DNA of 64,000 bases from NCBI GenBank assembly GCA_964555935.1, contig CAZKUN010000002.1:51276-115275 (forward strand). Direction: 5' to 3'. The notes under the pieces were generated by a model that was not told the origin of the DNA, ran no database searches, and saw nothing but the letters and a program-made list of their open reading frames with translations. Of this stretch, positions 7,653 to 16,942 are shown piece by piece. Every line of letters begins with the position of its first letter. Position 1 is the first letter of the stretch. Source of the stretch: CAZKUN01 sp964555935 (GTDB taxonomy: Bacteria; Armatimonadota; Zipacnadia; Zipacnadales; VGFC01). The position numbers and the translations under genes are program-made.

Positions 7653-9317
7653 TCATTCCTCGTCGAGTTTGAGGAGCATCACATCGTCGTACCAGACAGC
7701 ATCCTCGTCCGAGCGCTGTCCACGGGCGCCCAAGAGCACCACGAGCCTCCCCGCGCCCTCGGGAACCGTCGCGACGCCCGCGATCTCCGCCCAGTCGTCG
7801 CCGGTAGCGGGGGCATCGAAGGTCCTGTCCAGCGTCTCCGCGTGCCACTTGGTGTCGGCGGTCTGCCAGCGGATGCGGATGGAGGCATCGCCGAAGCCTT
7901 GCCGGCGGACCTTCGCGAGAATGGCGTAGCGCTCGCCGGGCTGGGCGGGGACCGATTGCAGGAAGCACCCGTTTTCGACCTTCGACATCCGGGCCGCCCC
8001 GGCATCGCGATCCCAGGTCGCCGCGCCGTCTGACTTCTTCTCGTCTTGCCAGAAACTCCAGCCGGCGGGGTAGCCGCCGTCCGAATACTGGGCCGTTGAG
8101 CCGTCCGGTCGAGTCACGTTCTCGTCGGCGAAACTCGCGTTCAGGAGCAGGCTCTGCAGCGCGTCCCCGGCGTCGGCGATCTTCCTCCGGGCGAAGCTCA
8201 TCGGGTCGACCGCGGAGTTGAGCGCATCCGCAATCCCTGGCATCGCGTCCCACCAGCGCTGGGCGTTCGCGCGGTCGTGAGGCGTCTCCCACCAGCTTGC
8301 TTTCTCGCCGTAAACCCACACGTACTCATCCGCGACCCGGAGGGCGGTCTCGACGTTCCGTCTGAGGTTCGCGACGCGCGACAGCTCGCCGGGGTCGACG
8401 TACCAGGGCGACTCAGGCGGATTCATGTGGGCGTCGAGGTAGATGCCGAAGCTCGCCTGGACCTGGGCGCGGTACTTGTAGCGGTTCTCGGGCGAGACGA
8501 GTCGCTGGCAGATGCCCTTGATCCGGTTGGCCGCGTTGAGATACTGGCTCTCGCTGTTGAAGCGGTACGCGCCCTCGCAACCGTCGACAAACGTCATCTC
8601 GGGTGGGGCGACGTCGAGCCAGCCATTGATGAACGCTGGGTAGAGGCCGTAGCCGCTGCCGGCCAGCGCGCGCGATGGATCGTTGCGCTCGGCGTCGTGC
8701 CCATTGACCGAGAGCATGAAGTAGCAGAAAAGGGTGAGGTCGGGGTACTCTTCGGCGACTGCGCTCATGACCTCACGACCGCGTTGGCGCGCCATCGTCG
8801 TGTACTCGGCGAAGGTGTGGTCACCCGCGCCGGCCTGAGAGGTGTAGCCGAACTGGCGGTGTGGCGGTCGGTAGGGCTCGGGATCGAAGAGGATGCCCCT
8901 CATGTCGCCGACCTTCGCCAGTCGAGCCGCGGTTCGCCAGTGATCGACGATTTGGACCCAGGCCGCGTCGTCGAACCAGTCGACATCGCCGGGATTGGCG
9001 TTGATGGACAGGAAGCTCTTCAACGGACGATCGAAGGTGCAGGCCTTGAGGTTCTCTTCGAGGAGACCGAGGGCCTCAGCATCCCACACGTCGGGCGTGA
9101 AAGCGTTCGTGAAGTAGGGCTTATTGCCCGTGCCCGTGAAGCGCACGACGATGCCCTGGAACGGCGACTCTTCGACGTCGGACAGCACGGTTCGCAGGCG
9201 CTGGGGATTGGGAGAGTCCCACCCCGTGGCAATGAGCTTCTTGGCCGGAGCCTGTGCCTGAAGCGACGCTGACAGCAGCGCCACCACCACGGTGGTCAGA
9301 ACGACAGGTCGCTTCAT
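7653..9317 (-). CDS. Secreted TIM-barrel (putative glycoside hydrolase) protein with C-terminal carbohydrate-binding-like domain
   Basis: A 554-residue protein and the first gene of the six-gene minus operon. The ATG at 9317 has AGGAG upstream and starts a classic signal peptide (MKRPVVLTTVVVALLSASLQ, cleavage near AQA). The longer frame upstream is Arg-rich and unlikely. The body (about 28-380) looks like a hydrolase barrel: GILFDPEPYRPP is an acidic strand end of the kind that carries a catalytic acid, and YVWVYGEKASWW is a terminal strand. The C-terminal ~140 residues (from LLLNASFADENVTRPDG) form a jelly-roll like CBM4/CBM9-type domains, ending AVWYDDVMLLKLDEE. I cannot assign a CAZy family. 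It would act on polymer outside the cytoplasm, with the downstream enzymes handling the products. Confidence 0.7.
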   Translation of the reverse strand: MKRPVVLTTVVVALLSASLQAQAPAKKLIATGWDSPNPQRLRTVLSDVEESPFQGIVVRFTGTGNKPYFTNAFTPDVWDAEALGLLEENLKACTFDRPLKSFLSINANPGDVDWFDDAAWVQIVDHWRTAARLAKVGDMRGILFDPEPYRPPHRQFGYTSQAGAGDHTFAEYTTMARQRGREVMSAVAEEYPDLTLFCYFMLSVNGHDAERNDPSRALAGSGYGLYPAFINGWLDVAPPEMTFVDGCEGAYRFNSESQYLNAANRIKGICQRLVSPENRYKYRAQVQASFGIYLDAHMNPPESPWYVDPGELSRVANLRRNVETALRVADEYVWVYGEKASWWETPHDRANAQRWWDAMPGIADALNSAVDPMSFARRKIADAGDALQSLLLNASFADENVTRPDGSTAQYSDGGYPAGWSFWQDEKKSDGAATWDRDAGAARMSKVENGCFLQSVPAQPGERYAILAKVRRQGFGDASIRIRWQTADTKWHAETLDRTFDAPATGDDWAEIAGVATVPEGAGRLVVLLGARGQRSDEDAVWYDDVMLLKLDEE

Positions 9318-9462
9318 GGTTTCACGCTCCTGTTGGCGTCGGCATTGTCGGCGGGCCCTTCCGCGCGCGTGGTCGGGGCTCCTGCCGGGCACGGAGGTTA
9401 GCCTGCCGTCCGCAGTGTTCTCCGGAACAGCAACGCAGATTCGCACCCCAGGAGAGATGACC

Positions 9463-11529
9463 ATGGCGGTCCGTCTTCATGTAGCAGCCGCGCGCAGCAG
9501 TTCAGCCGAGGATTTCTGAGCGGCATTCGAGGCCAAGTTCGGCGAGCGCTTCGAGAACGCCGAGATCGTCTCCGAGGGTGGCTGGCAGTACTTCGTCGGG
9601 AGCGTCTGGTCTGTCGGCGGAAGTGAACTGGACGAGGCATTGCAAGCTCTGGACGGCCCTACGCTGAGAGTCACCACCGAGGACGCGTGTCGATGGTACC
9701 TGCTGCTAGATGCGAAAGATGAGGAGCGGTACGTGTTGTGCCACGAGTTCTCGATGTACGACGACGAAGAAGACGAAGACGAGGCCGCCGACGCGGCGCA
9801 TTTCGAGCGCGTGGCCTTCCTGCAGGACCCGGAGTCGGATAACGTCCAGCCTCCGCCGGATCCGGTGGAGGAGCTAATCGGGGAGTATGCGGAGATGAGC
9901 TCGCCGCTTCCGACGGAGCTGGTCGAGCGCGTGCGTGGAATGCCGATCCAAGAGGCGGGGCGCGTCATCAGGGACGGACTGGCCGAGGCGACGGCGGATG
10001 CGCTGGCGCGTTTCAAAATCCCCCATGACCGTGAGGCAATCGTTGGATGCCTGACAGGGAGGACGGTGACCGAGGGGGAGATGGATGCCGACATCGGCAA
10101 CCTGCCGAGGTTCATGGTCGCCCTCGGCTTTGAGGGCCAGTTGCAGGAGACGTTCGACAACCAAACGAGTCCGCAATATGAGGAGGAACTCGAGGAGGAG
10201 GAGTGCAGGCGGGACCGGGATGAGGAGAGACGACAGGAGACCGAGGCGGCACTGAAGCGCTTCGCCGACATCGCGCCGGAGCCCATGGAGGGCGGACCGG
10301 TTTCGCTGCCGCTGGAGCGCATGGTCGACGTGCAGAGCCTGGGGTGGTTCTGCGACGAGTTCGTCGATATGATCGCGCAGGCCACGCTGCCGGAGGGGAC
10401 GAGCTTCAGCCCGGGAGAGGCGGAATGGGGGTGGTCTGGCATGGTCAATGGCCTGCCAACCATGAGGTGTGACTACGGTCGACCGATCGTCGTCGATGAG
10501 GATGTGAGCGGCGTCTGGACTGCGTTTGAGGGCCTGCCCGATGGGTCGACGCTACGCGTTGTGACGGTGGGCGACCCGGAGGATGCGGACGCGAATGCAC
10601 AGGCGGCGATGCAGGTCTATGATGGCAAAGTGAAAGGCGGCGAGTGGCACGTCACTGCCACGCACCCGGCCGTTTCGGCCAAGGCCCTAAACGCGGCGCT
10701 GGAGCTGGTGGATGAGCTGCGCAAGGCTGAGGGACATGTGGTGACCGAGGCGGAGGCGAGCGCGATTGTCGAGGCGTCGACGCAACTGGCTATGCTGGCA
10801 GACACGCCTGTCAAGCATGCGGATGGGCGGATCTGGGTTGATGATGAGTGGGGGCAGCCGCTTCTGGCGCTCTTGGTGTTCCGCCATCGACACTCAGACT
10901 CGTGGGACACCGACACGTGGGCCGAAGAGGATCGCCTGGCCGCCGAACAGTGGGCGCAAGTGATGGCCGATCTGCCGCAAGTGCCGAAGCTTGAGGCGAA
11001 CGAGGTCCTGTTGAAGGCGAAGCAGGCGACGTACTACCACGTTGACGCCAGCGGCTTACCGGAGGGTGGGATACAGGCACTCGAACGCAGAGACCAGCAG
11101 ATGGCGGAGTTGGGCCTCGAGCCGTTCGGAGACCTGGTGGCGAGCGTCGCCGAGGGGGTAGTCGTGAGAGGATATGCCGGGGAGTCCGGTGAGTCCTACG
11201 GTGTCGCGATGCAGGCGGTGGACGGGCAGAGCTTCGCGGAGTTCTACACGCGGTTTGCCGACGGATCCTCGCTGACGACGACCAACAACTACGGCGCGGA
11301 GATGCGTGAAGAGGTCGGGGTTTTCCTCAGGATCTACGACGAGTGGGAGCCGGAGAGGCTGATCGAGAAGCACCGCGACGGCATCGCGCGGATATCCGGC
11401 CATCGGAAGACAGAACCGGTGACGCAAGAGCCGACGATACTCGCCATGGCGGAGGCGCTTGAGGAGTTTCTCGAGCGGCGAGCATCGAGCGACCGTGGAT
11501 ACGAGACGTTCACGTTCAAGGTCGATTAG
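9463..11529 (+). CDS. Acidic protein of unknown function interrupted by an in-frame TGA at codon 19
   Basis: I do not recognise a family. The intact part is rich in Asp/Glu, lacks a signal peptide or membrane segment, and is probably cytoplasmic. The reading frame clearly starts upstream of any uninterrupted ORF: AGGAG at 9450-9454 and an ATG at 9463 begin MAVRLHVAAARSSSAEDF, then TGA (9517-9519), then AAFEAKFGERFENAEIV in the same frame with good codon bias, continuing without break to 11529. A single TGG-to-TGA change (Trp, giving EDFWAAFE) would restore a 688-residue protein. Without readthrough only a downstream start, for example TTG at 9640, could give about 629 residues. Other genes here use TGA as a normal stop, so recoding is not expected. 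It ends convergently with the beta-helix gene, overlapping by 4 bases. Confidence 0.6.
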
Positions 11530-13553
11530 GGCATGAGGGCGTCAGCAGCGACCGGCGGAAGATCGCGCGTCCCGTCGCCATCGAAATCGCCCGCACGGTA
11601 GGCTGAAATGTCGATTTGGGAGCCGATGGGGCCGGCGCCCTCGCTCATCGTGAGGGCGGGGCTGCCGTCCGCAAGGCTGAGGTCCAGGTCGATGCTCTCG
11701 GCGTCCTTCCAGTTAGCCACGACGCCCGAGTGCATCGGGAGGGCGTCGAGGCCGGGATCGATGTCGATATAGTCGCCGCCGACCGACGTGACCCCGCGGG
11801 CGACGCCGTCGAAGTCCAGTTCCACCGTGTCGCCGACGGCGTATTGGTCTGTTCCGCCCCGCAGATAGACGCGGGTCTTCGTGCACTCAAGCAGGCGCTT
11901 GCCCTCCATCTGTTGGAAGAACGCCGGCGCGTTGATGAACTTGGGATCGGCGCGCATGGAGTCGGCGTCCTGGCCCGAATCCGCGAGGTATTCTTCCCAC
12001 GAGGCGTTGAAGTTGCGGTCGTAGACGATCGGCGGTCTCGTGACGCCCGGCGCTTGCCAGAGCAGATTCCGGTTGCTCTGGGTCTCGGAGTCAGCCCCAT
12101 AGCCAAACAGCGGCCCGCCGTGGCCGCTGGCGAGGACGTTGTCGAACACGCGGTAGCCCCTGCCGGTGAGGCTGAGGACGCCGTAGCCGCTGAAGGCGAT
12201 GGTGTTGCCGATGACATCGTAATCGTCAGCGTTACCGTGGCCGAAGATGACAGCGTAGGCTCCGCAGCCGATGAACATGTTCCCCAGCAACCTCCCGCTC
12301 GTCGTGCCCTCCATCATCATCTGCTGGCCGCCGTTGATGAGGAGATTCTCCTCGAACACCATCCCATCGATGCCGCCGAAGAGCTGGAAGTTGTCAGCAT
12401 GTCCCCACAGCACGTGGTCGTGCATGTAGTTGCGCCGCACTGTCACGCTGTCTTGGCCGATGCGCAGGCCGTCCATGCCGTTGTAGGCGATCTCGTTCTC
12501 CTCCACGAGCCCTCCCCCACACCCCGCCGACACGCCGAGGTAGTTGTGGGTCACCACGTTGCGTCGGATCACGCCGCCAGGCGTGTTGCGCATGTGGATT
12601 CCGTCGGAATCGTTGTGGTGGATGATGCAGTTCTGGATCGTGACGTTCTCGGAGCCATCCGTCCACGAGCCGATGCCATGGCCGGTTCCGTGGCGCAGCT
12701 CGAAGCCATCGAAGACGACGTGGCTCTGGCCGCCCCACTCGATGACGAACCGGCCGCGCCGGCTGGCTTCGATGAGGCCATCCTCGCCGAGCGGCCAGAC
12801 GAAGAGGCGAGTATTGCCGTCGACCTCGTGAGTCGCCCACTCGCCGGGCTGGTCGATGAGCTGGACGCGGTTCTGGAGGAAGTAGCGGTCCTGGCCGGGA
12901 TCGACGACGCGGTCGCGGTAGATCGGCTTCTCCAGCGTCAGCGTGCCTGTGGCGGGGTCGAAGGCTGTGATCGGCCGGGCGCCGTGAGAGGTCGTATCGA
13001 CATCCCAGAACCAGATGGAGCCACCGACGAGATCGCCGAGCGCGGCAGCGAGGTCGGTAGCGTCCTGCATGTCGTGCGTCCCGCCCGCCTGGGCGATGAA
13101 CCAGCCTTCGTTCGGCTCGCGAGCGAGCGTGAGCTGAGTATTGTCCTCGATCACCCGCGTCGGTTTCCAGTCGATGTCGGCGTATTGGATGCTCGCGGAA
13201 TCCGGGTTGCCAGCCGCGATCTCGGAGGTGCAGGGCTGCCAGTCCTCGACGGCATCCGCGCCCGTGATGACGACACGGTCTGATGGATCCTCGCGCACGG
13301 CACGGAAGGTGATGGGTCGGTCCTGAGCACCCGAGACGCGGACGCTCACGACCTCGCGGTAAACGCCTGGCTTGACGAGCACGGTGTCGCCGGGCTGGAG
13401 GGTCGTGGCTGCATGGCTGACCGTCAGCCATGGCTCGGCATCCGTGCCCGGATTCGCGTCCGATGCATTCTCGGCGCTCTGGTCGACAGTGTATTCGGCA
13501 GCGCATCCGGTGCCGCCGATGATAAGAGCGAGGAACGTGTGTCGCCAGGTCAT
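11526..13553 (-). CDS. Secreted right-handed parallel beta-helix protein (DUF1565/PbH1 type)
   Basis: A 675-residue exported protein. The ATG at 13553, with GGAGG 7 bases upstream, starts a short signal peptide ending near GGTGCAAEY, possibly a lipoprotein although the lipobox is poor. The N-terminal part (PWLTVSHAATTLQPGDTVLV, then KPGVYRE) is the start typical of DUF1565-like beta-helices. About residues 270-480 hold repeating helix coils of the N-x-I-x-x-N/G type (ENVTIQNCIIHHNDSDGIH; GGVIRRNVVTHN; GGLVEENEIAYN; MVFEENLLINGG). The C-terminus has a dockerin- or FG-GAP-like calcium loop, AGDFDGDGTRDLP. Relatives include polysaccharide lyases and epimerases of the pectin/alginate type; no catalytic residues can be pinned down. 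It is monocistronic, convergent with the interrupted gene and divergent from the ankyrin gene. Confidence 0.82.
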   Translation of the reverse strand: MTWRHTFLALIIGGTGCAAEYTVDQSAENASDANPGTDAEPWLTVSHAATTLQPGDTVLVKPGVYREVVSVRVSGAQDRPITFRAVREDPSDRVVITGADAVEDWQPCTSEIAAGNPDSASIQYADIDWKPTRVIEDNTQLTLAREPNEGWFIAQAGGTHDMQDATDLAAALGDLVGGSIWFWDVDTTSHGARPITAFDPATGTLTLEKPIYRDRVVDPGQDRYFLQNRVQLIDQPGEWATHEVDGNTRLFVWPLGEDGLIEASRRGRFVIEWGGQSHVVFDGFELRHGTGHGIGSWTDGSENVTIQNCIIHHNDSDGIHMRNTPGGVIRRNVVTHNYLGVSAGCGGGLVEENEIAYNGMDGLRIGQDSVTVRRNYMHDHVLWGHADNFQLFGGIDGMVFEENLLINGGQQMMMEGTTSGRLLGNMFIGCGAYAVIFGHGNADDYDVIGNTIAFSGYGVLSLTGRGYRVFDNVLASGHGGPLFGYGADSETQSNRNLLWQAPGVTRPPIVYDRNFNASWEEYLADSGQDADSMRADPKFINAPAFFQQMEGKRLLECTKTRVYLRGGTDQYAVGDTVELDFDGVARGVTSVGGDYIDIDPGLDALPMHSGVVANWKDAESIDLDLSLADGSPALTMSEGAGPIGSQIDISAYRAGDFDGDGTRDLPPVAADALMP

Positions 13554-13686
13554 AGACAGTCCTCCGAGATCTGCTAGTGCGAGGTGGTTCGCCGCCGAGG
13601 GGCGCAATCCTGGCTCAACACAGGTAGGCGTCCGCCGGGCCGCGAACCGCCATTCGCACGAGCCGTCGTCTACGTGGGGGCAGGTC

Positions 13687-14865
13687 ATGCGCAAGAACTG
13701 GCCGATCTTATTGCTGGTTGTGGTGCTGGGAATCGGCATTGCGGGTTGCGTATTGCTCTACCGCGCGGGGCACCGTGACATTCACCAGGCCGCCGCCAGG
13801 GGCGACCTGAAGCGGATGAAGGCCTGGATGAGCATCGGCGTACGGCCGACGGCCTTGGACGATGAAGGCCGCGCGCCGCTGCACAACGCCACCATGGCCC
13901 GAAGACGCCATGTGATCGACTTTCTGGTCAGCCGCGGTGTCGATGTCGATATCACGACAGACCAGGGGACGACCGCCCTGATGATGGCGGCACGGAGCGG
14001 CCACCTCCCGATCATGCAGCAACTGCTGGACCTCGGCGCGGATCCCAACCTCGGCGATGAATTCGAGGGCACGGCGCTGTCCTGGGCCGCCCATAACGCC
14101 AACCACCTGGCAGTCACGCGCCTGCTGATCGAGCACGGCGCCAACGTGAAAGCCGTCATGTACACTGACATGCAGACCCAAGGTGGACGGCTGGTTGGCG
14201 ATCCGACAACGGCGACCACCCCGCTTTACGAGTCTGTGTTATGGGGCGAGCGGACCGAGGTGACCGATCTGCTGATCGAGGCGGGCGCCAACTACACGAT
14301 CCACGTTGCTGCCAGAGTGGGCGACGTTGAGGCGATTCAGCGCATGCTCGACGAGGGCGTCGCCGCGGATGCCGTCGGACCCTACGGTAAGACGCCGCTC
14401 CACGACGCCGCGGATGAGGGGCATGTGGGTGTGACGCGTCTCCTCCTCGATTCCGGCGCCGACCCCGGCGCGCTGGACAACTCAGGGAGATCCCCGCTCC
14501 ACGCCGCCGCATCGTCTGAGAACGGGCGGACCGCCGAGCTCTTATTAGATGCCGGGGCTGACGTAGATCTGCGCGCTGACAACGCGGACACGCCTCTTCA
14601 CATGGCCGCTGAGCTCGGATACCCGCGAGTCACGGCGGTGCTGCTGGAGGCCGGCGCTGACCCCAATGCCGTGGGAGGAGGCGGGCGGACACCGATCCAC
14701 AACCCGTGCTTCAACAGCTCTCCACAGGTCGTGAAGCTGCTCATCGAGTTCGGGGCGGACATCAACGCCCGCACCGAGATTGGCGAGACCCCGCTCGACT
14801 ATGCGGAGGCCAAAGGCGATACCGAGTGCGCGCGCCTACTCGTGGCCGCGGGCGCTCGCGAGTAG
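13687..14865 (+). CDS. Ankyrin-repeat lipoprotein or membrane-anchored protein
   Basis: A 392-residue protein. The N-terminus (MRKNWPILLLVVVLGIGIAG, then C) is a hydrophobic segment ending in an IAGC lipobox, so a lipoprotein is likely; a simple membrane anchor is the alternative. From about residue 30 to the end there are roughly ten ankyrin repeats with the usual TPLHxAA...G...VVxLLLxxGAD pattern (GKTPLHDAADEGHVGVTRLL; DTPLHMAAELGYPRVTAVLL). The longer frame from 13372 is antisense to the beta-helix gene, and the chosen ATG begins the signal sequence. It probably acts as an extracytoplasmic binding scaffold or inhibitor. It stands at the head of the plus-strand glycan run, 89 bases before the next gene, and may have its own promoter. 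Confidence 0.85.
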   Translation: MRKNWPILLLVVVLGIGIAGCVLLYRAGHRDIHQAAARGDLKRMKAWMSIGVRPTALDDEGRAPLHNATMARRRHVIDFLVSRGVDVDITTDQGTTALMMAARSGHLPIMQQLLDLGADPNLGDEFEGTALSWAAHNANHLAVTRLLIEHGANVKAVMYTDMQTQGGRLVGDPTTATTPLYESVLWGERTEVTDLLIEAGANYTIHVAARVGDVEAIQRMLDEGVAADAVGPYGKTPLHDAADEGHVGVTRLLLDSGADPGALDNSGRSPLHAAASSENGRTAELLLDAGADVDLRADNADTPLHMAAELGYPRVTAVLLEAGADPNAVGGGGRTPIHNPCFNSSPQVVKLLIEFGADINARTEIGETPLDYAEAKGDTECARLLVAAGARE

Positions 14866-14954
14866 CCTTCCTCGGCGGGAGGGCCCTGTGCCTGCGTCAC
14901 ACAATCAGAACAGCAGTCTTGCATGCCTCACTCTCGCAACCCAGGAGGCGACGT

Positions 14955-16937
14955 ATGCGAATGTGTATCCTCGTGACCGGACTGCTCACCCTCGCAGCTA
15001 GCTGCGCGGCCCAAGACCTGCCCATCCTCAGCGTCGCCGCCGACCCACCATCCCGGTCGTTTGTCGCGCAGGAGCGCTCCGACTTCCGATTCACTTGGAC
15101 GCTGAACGCGCCGCTGGCGGAGGGATCGGAGATCCGGATCATCACGCCGCGTGAGGGCGGGTGGATGAAACCATCTCTCAATCCTGAGAGCGAGGAATTC
15201 GACTTCCAGTGGTCGGAGGTGAAGCACTTCCTCAACGGGCCGCCGGATCGCGGGACGAGGCTTGCGGTGAGCTGCGAGAAGTGGTCGGATCGCGGTCCCC
15301 CGTACACGCAACAGGATCGGATCAGCCAGTTTCGGATGGTGCTGGAGGGCGGGGGCCTGGAGGCGGGCGATTCAGGCGAGGTGCTGTTCGTCAACGCGCG
15401 CGTAAGCCGGTTGGCGCTGCACCAGGACCCGACGAGGAATGTCACCGGCTATCGGATGCAAGTGAGGCCGGGAGGGCAAGATGAGTGGACTGAGATTGCG
15501 GGCCTGCCCATCTACCAGATTCTCCCGGGCGAAGCGCATCACCTCGACATCCGCGGCCCGTCGCAGGTGGTGGCGGGAGAGCCGTTCCGAGTGACGGCGC
15601 TGGTGGCGGACAAGTGGAACAACCCGGTGCCAGACTTCGCCGGGACCGCCCAGTGGTGGTGTACCGACGAGGCGGCCGAACTGCCGAAGCCGTTGGAGTT
15701 CACGAAGGCGGGCAAGGGCCTGACGGAGACCAGCGAGTGCGTCCTCAACACGCCGGGCCGGCATTTCCTGCGGGCGATCCTCGATACGGATCTGTCGGCC
15801 TGGAACGTGCGTGGGTTCGACGTGGAGGTCATCGAGGAGGCGCCGGAACTCCGGCTCTTCTGGGGTGAGTTGCATAACCACGGGATGTTGAGCTACGACG
15901 CGCGCAACTGGGGCGGATGCACCATGCGGCCGCATGATGCCTACTGGTACGCGCAGCACTTCACGAACCTCGATTTCGCGGCGGTGACCGATCACTCGAT
16001 GCACAACGGCCGGTTGCGCCAGCAGAACATGACCGAGGAACAGTATCAGGAATGTCAGCGCGCGGCGGCCGACTGCTACGATGCGGGCAAGTTCGTCACC
16101 TTCACCGCCGTCGAGCAGCGGTGCGCGCGCGGCGATACCAACACCTACTTCCTCAATGACGATGAGACGTACTACATGCGCGATGACATCATGACCGTTC
16201 AGCAGATGTGGGAGTACTACCGCGACGTCCCGATCATCACCATTCCCCACCTGCACCCGATGAGCAAGCGCAAGGAACGGTTCGACGAGATCGACCCGGA
16301 GAAGGAGCGGCTGATCGAGATCCACTCCAACCACGGACGGTACGAGTACTTCGAGAACGAGCCGCTGAAGCCGAAGAAGGGCATGGTCGACGGCAACAGC
16401 GTACAGCAGATCCTGGCGCGCGGGCACCGGTTGGGGATCGTGGCGGCGAGCGACGATCACTCGGGCCGCCCGGGCGTGACGGACATCACGGGGATCTATG
16501 CGCCGGAGCTGACACGCCCGGCGATCTTCGAGGCGATGCGAGCGAGGCACACCTACGGCACCACAGGCCCGAAGATGAACGTGCTACTGACGATGGGCGA
16601 ACACATGATGGGCGACGATGTGCGGGTGAGCGAGGGCGACGCGCTATTGACCGCGCGGACGTTCGGCGCGAGGGTGCTGGCGACGGAGCCGCTGACGAAG
16701 ATCGAGATCATCCGCAGCGGCGAGACGATCTACTCCGTCGATCCCGATGGCGAGATGGCGGAGTTTGAATACACCGACATGGATCCGCTGGCGGATGGGT
16801 ACCTGGGCACTGAGATCAACAACCCGCCGACCGTGTACTACTACCTGCGGATCACGCAGCAACCCGAGAATGCCGAGGGCGAGAAGGGCCTCCAGATGGC
16901 ATGGACGAGCCCGATCTTCATCTCGCCGGAGGGGTAG
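14955..16937 (+). CDS. Secreted DUF3604/PHP-like metal-dependent protein
   Basis: A 660-residue exported protein. Signal peptide MRMCILVTGLLTLAASCAAQ, with a possible lipidated cysteine. The start is fixed by AGGAGG 6 bases upstream. Residues about 25-300 form beta-sandwich domains (GPSQVVAGEPFRVTALVAD is Ig-like). About 300-560 is a PHP-type metal site region with the expected order of ligands: WGELHNHGMLS, AAVTDHSMHN, PIITIPHLHPMS, EIHSNHGRYE and AASDDHSGRPG. This combination is that of DUF3604 proteins, whose substrates are unknown; PHP relatives are phosphoesterases. The start lies 89 bases after the ankyrin gene, and the DUF1961 gene follows only 5 bases later. Confidence 0.82.
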   Translation: MRMCILVTGLLTLAASCAAQDLPILSVAADPPSRSFVAQERSDFRFTWTLNAPLAEGSEIRIITPREGGWMKPSLNPESEEFDFQWSEVKHFLNGPPDRGTRLAVSCEKWSDRGPPYTQQDRISQFRMVLEGGGLEAGDSGEVLFVNARVSRLALHQDPTRNVTGYRMQVRPGGQDEWTEIAGLPIYQILPGEAHHLDIRGPSQVVAGEPFRVTALVADKWNNPVPDFAGTAQWWCTDEAAELPKPLEFTKAGKGLTETSECVLNTPGRHFLRAILDTDLSAWNVRGFDVEVIEEAPELRLFWGELHNHGMLSYDARNWGGCTMRPHDAYWYAQHFTNLDFAAVTDHSMHNGRLRQQNMTEEQYQECQRAAADCYDAGKFVTFTAVEQRCARGDTNTYFLNDDETYYMRDDIMTVQQMWEYYRDVPIITIPHLHPMSKRKERFDEIDPEKERLIEIHSNHGRYEYFENEPLKPKKGMVDGNSVQQILARGHRLGIVAASDDHSGRPGVTDITGIYAPELTRPAIFEAMRARHTYGTTGPKMNVLLTMGEHMMGDDVRVSEGDALLTARTFGARVLATEPLTKIEIIRSGETIYSVDPDGEMAEFEYTDMDPLADGYLGTEINNPPTVYYYLRITQQPENAEGEKGLQMAWTSPIFISPEG

Positions 16938-16942
16938 ATGAT

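Noticed and set aside
9517..9519. TGA as a selenocysteine codon or genome-wide Trp recoding
   Set aside because: Many neighbours end in TGA, Trp is written TGG throughout, and there is no Cys-aligned selenoprotein context or SECIS-like stem that I can see.
11616..13283. A 555-residue plus-strand open frame opposite the beta-helix gene
   Set aside because: It is a GC-rich antisense shadow: Val/Asp/Glu/Ala-rich, with no ribosome site, while the minus strand has a signal peptide and clear beta-helix repeats.
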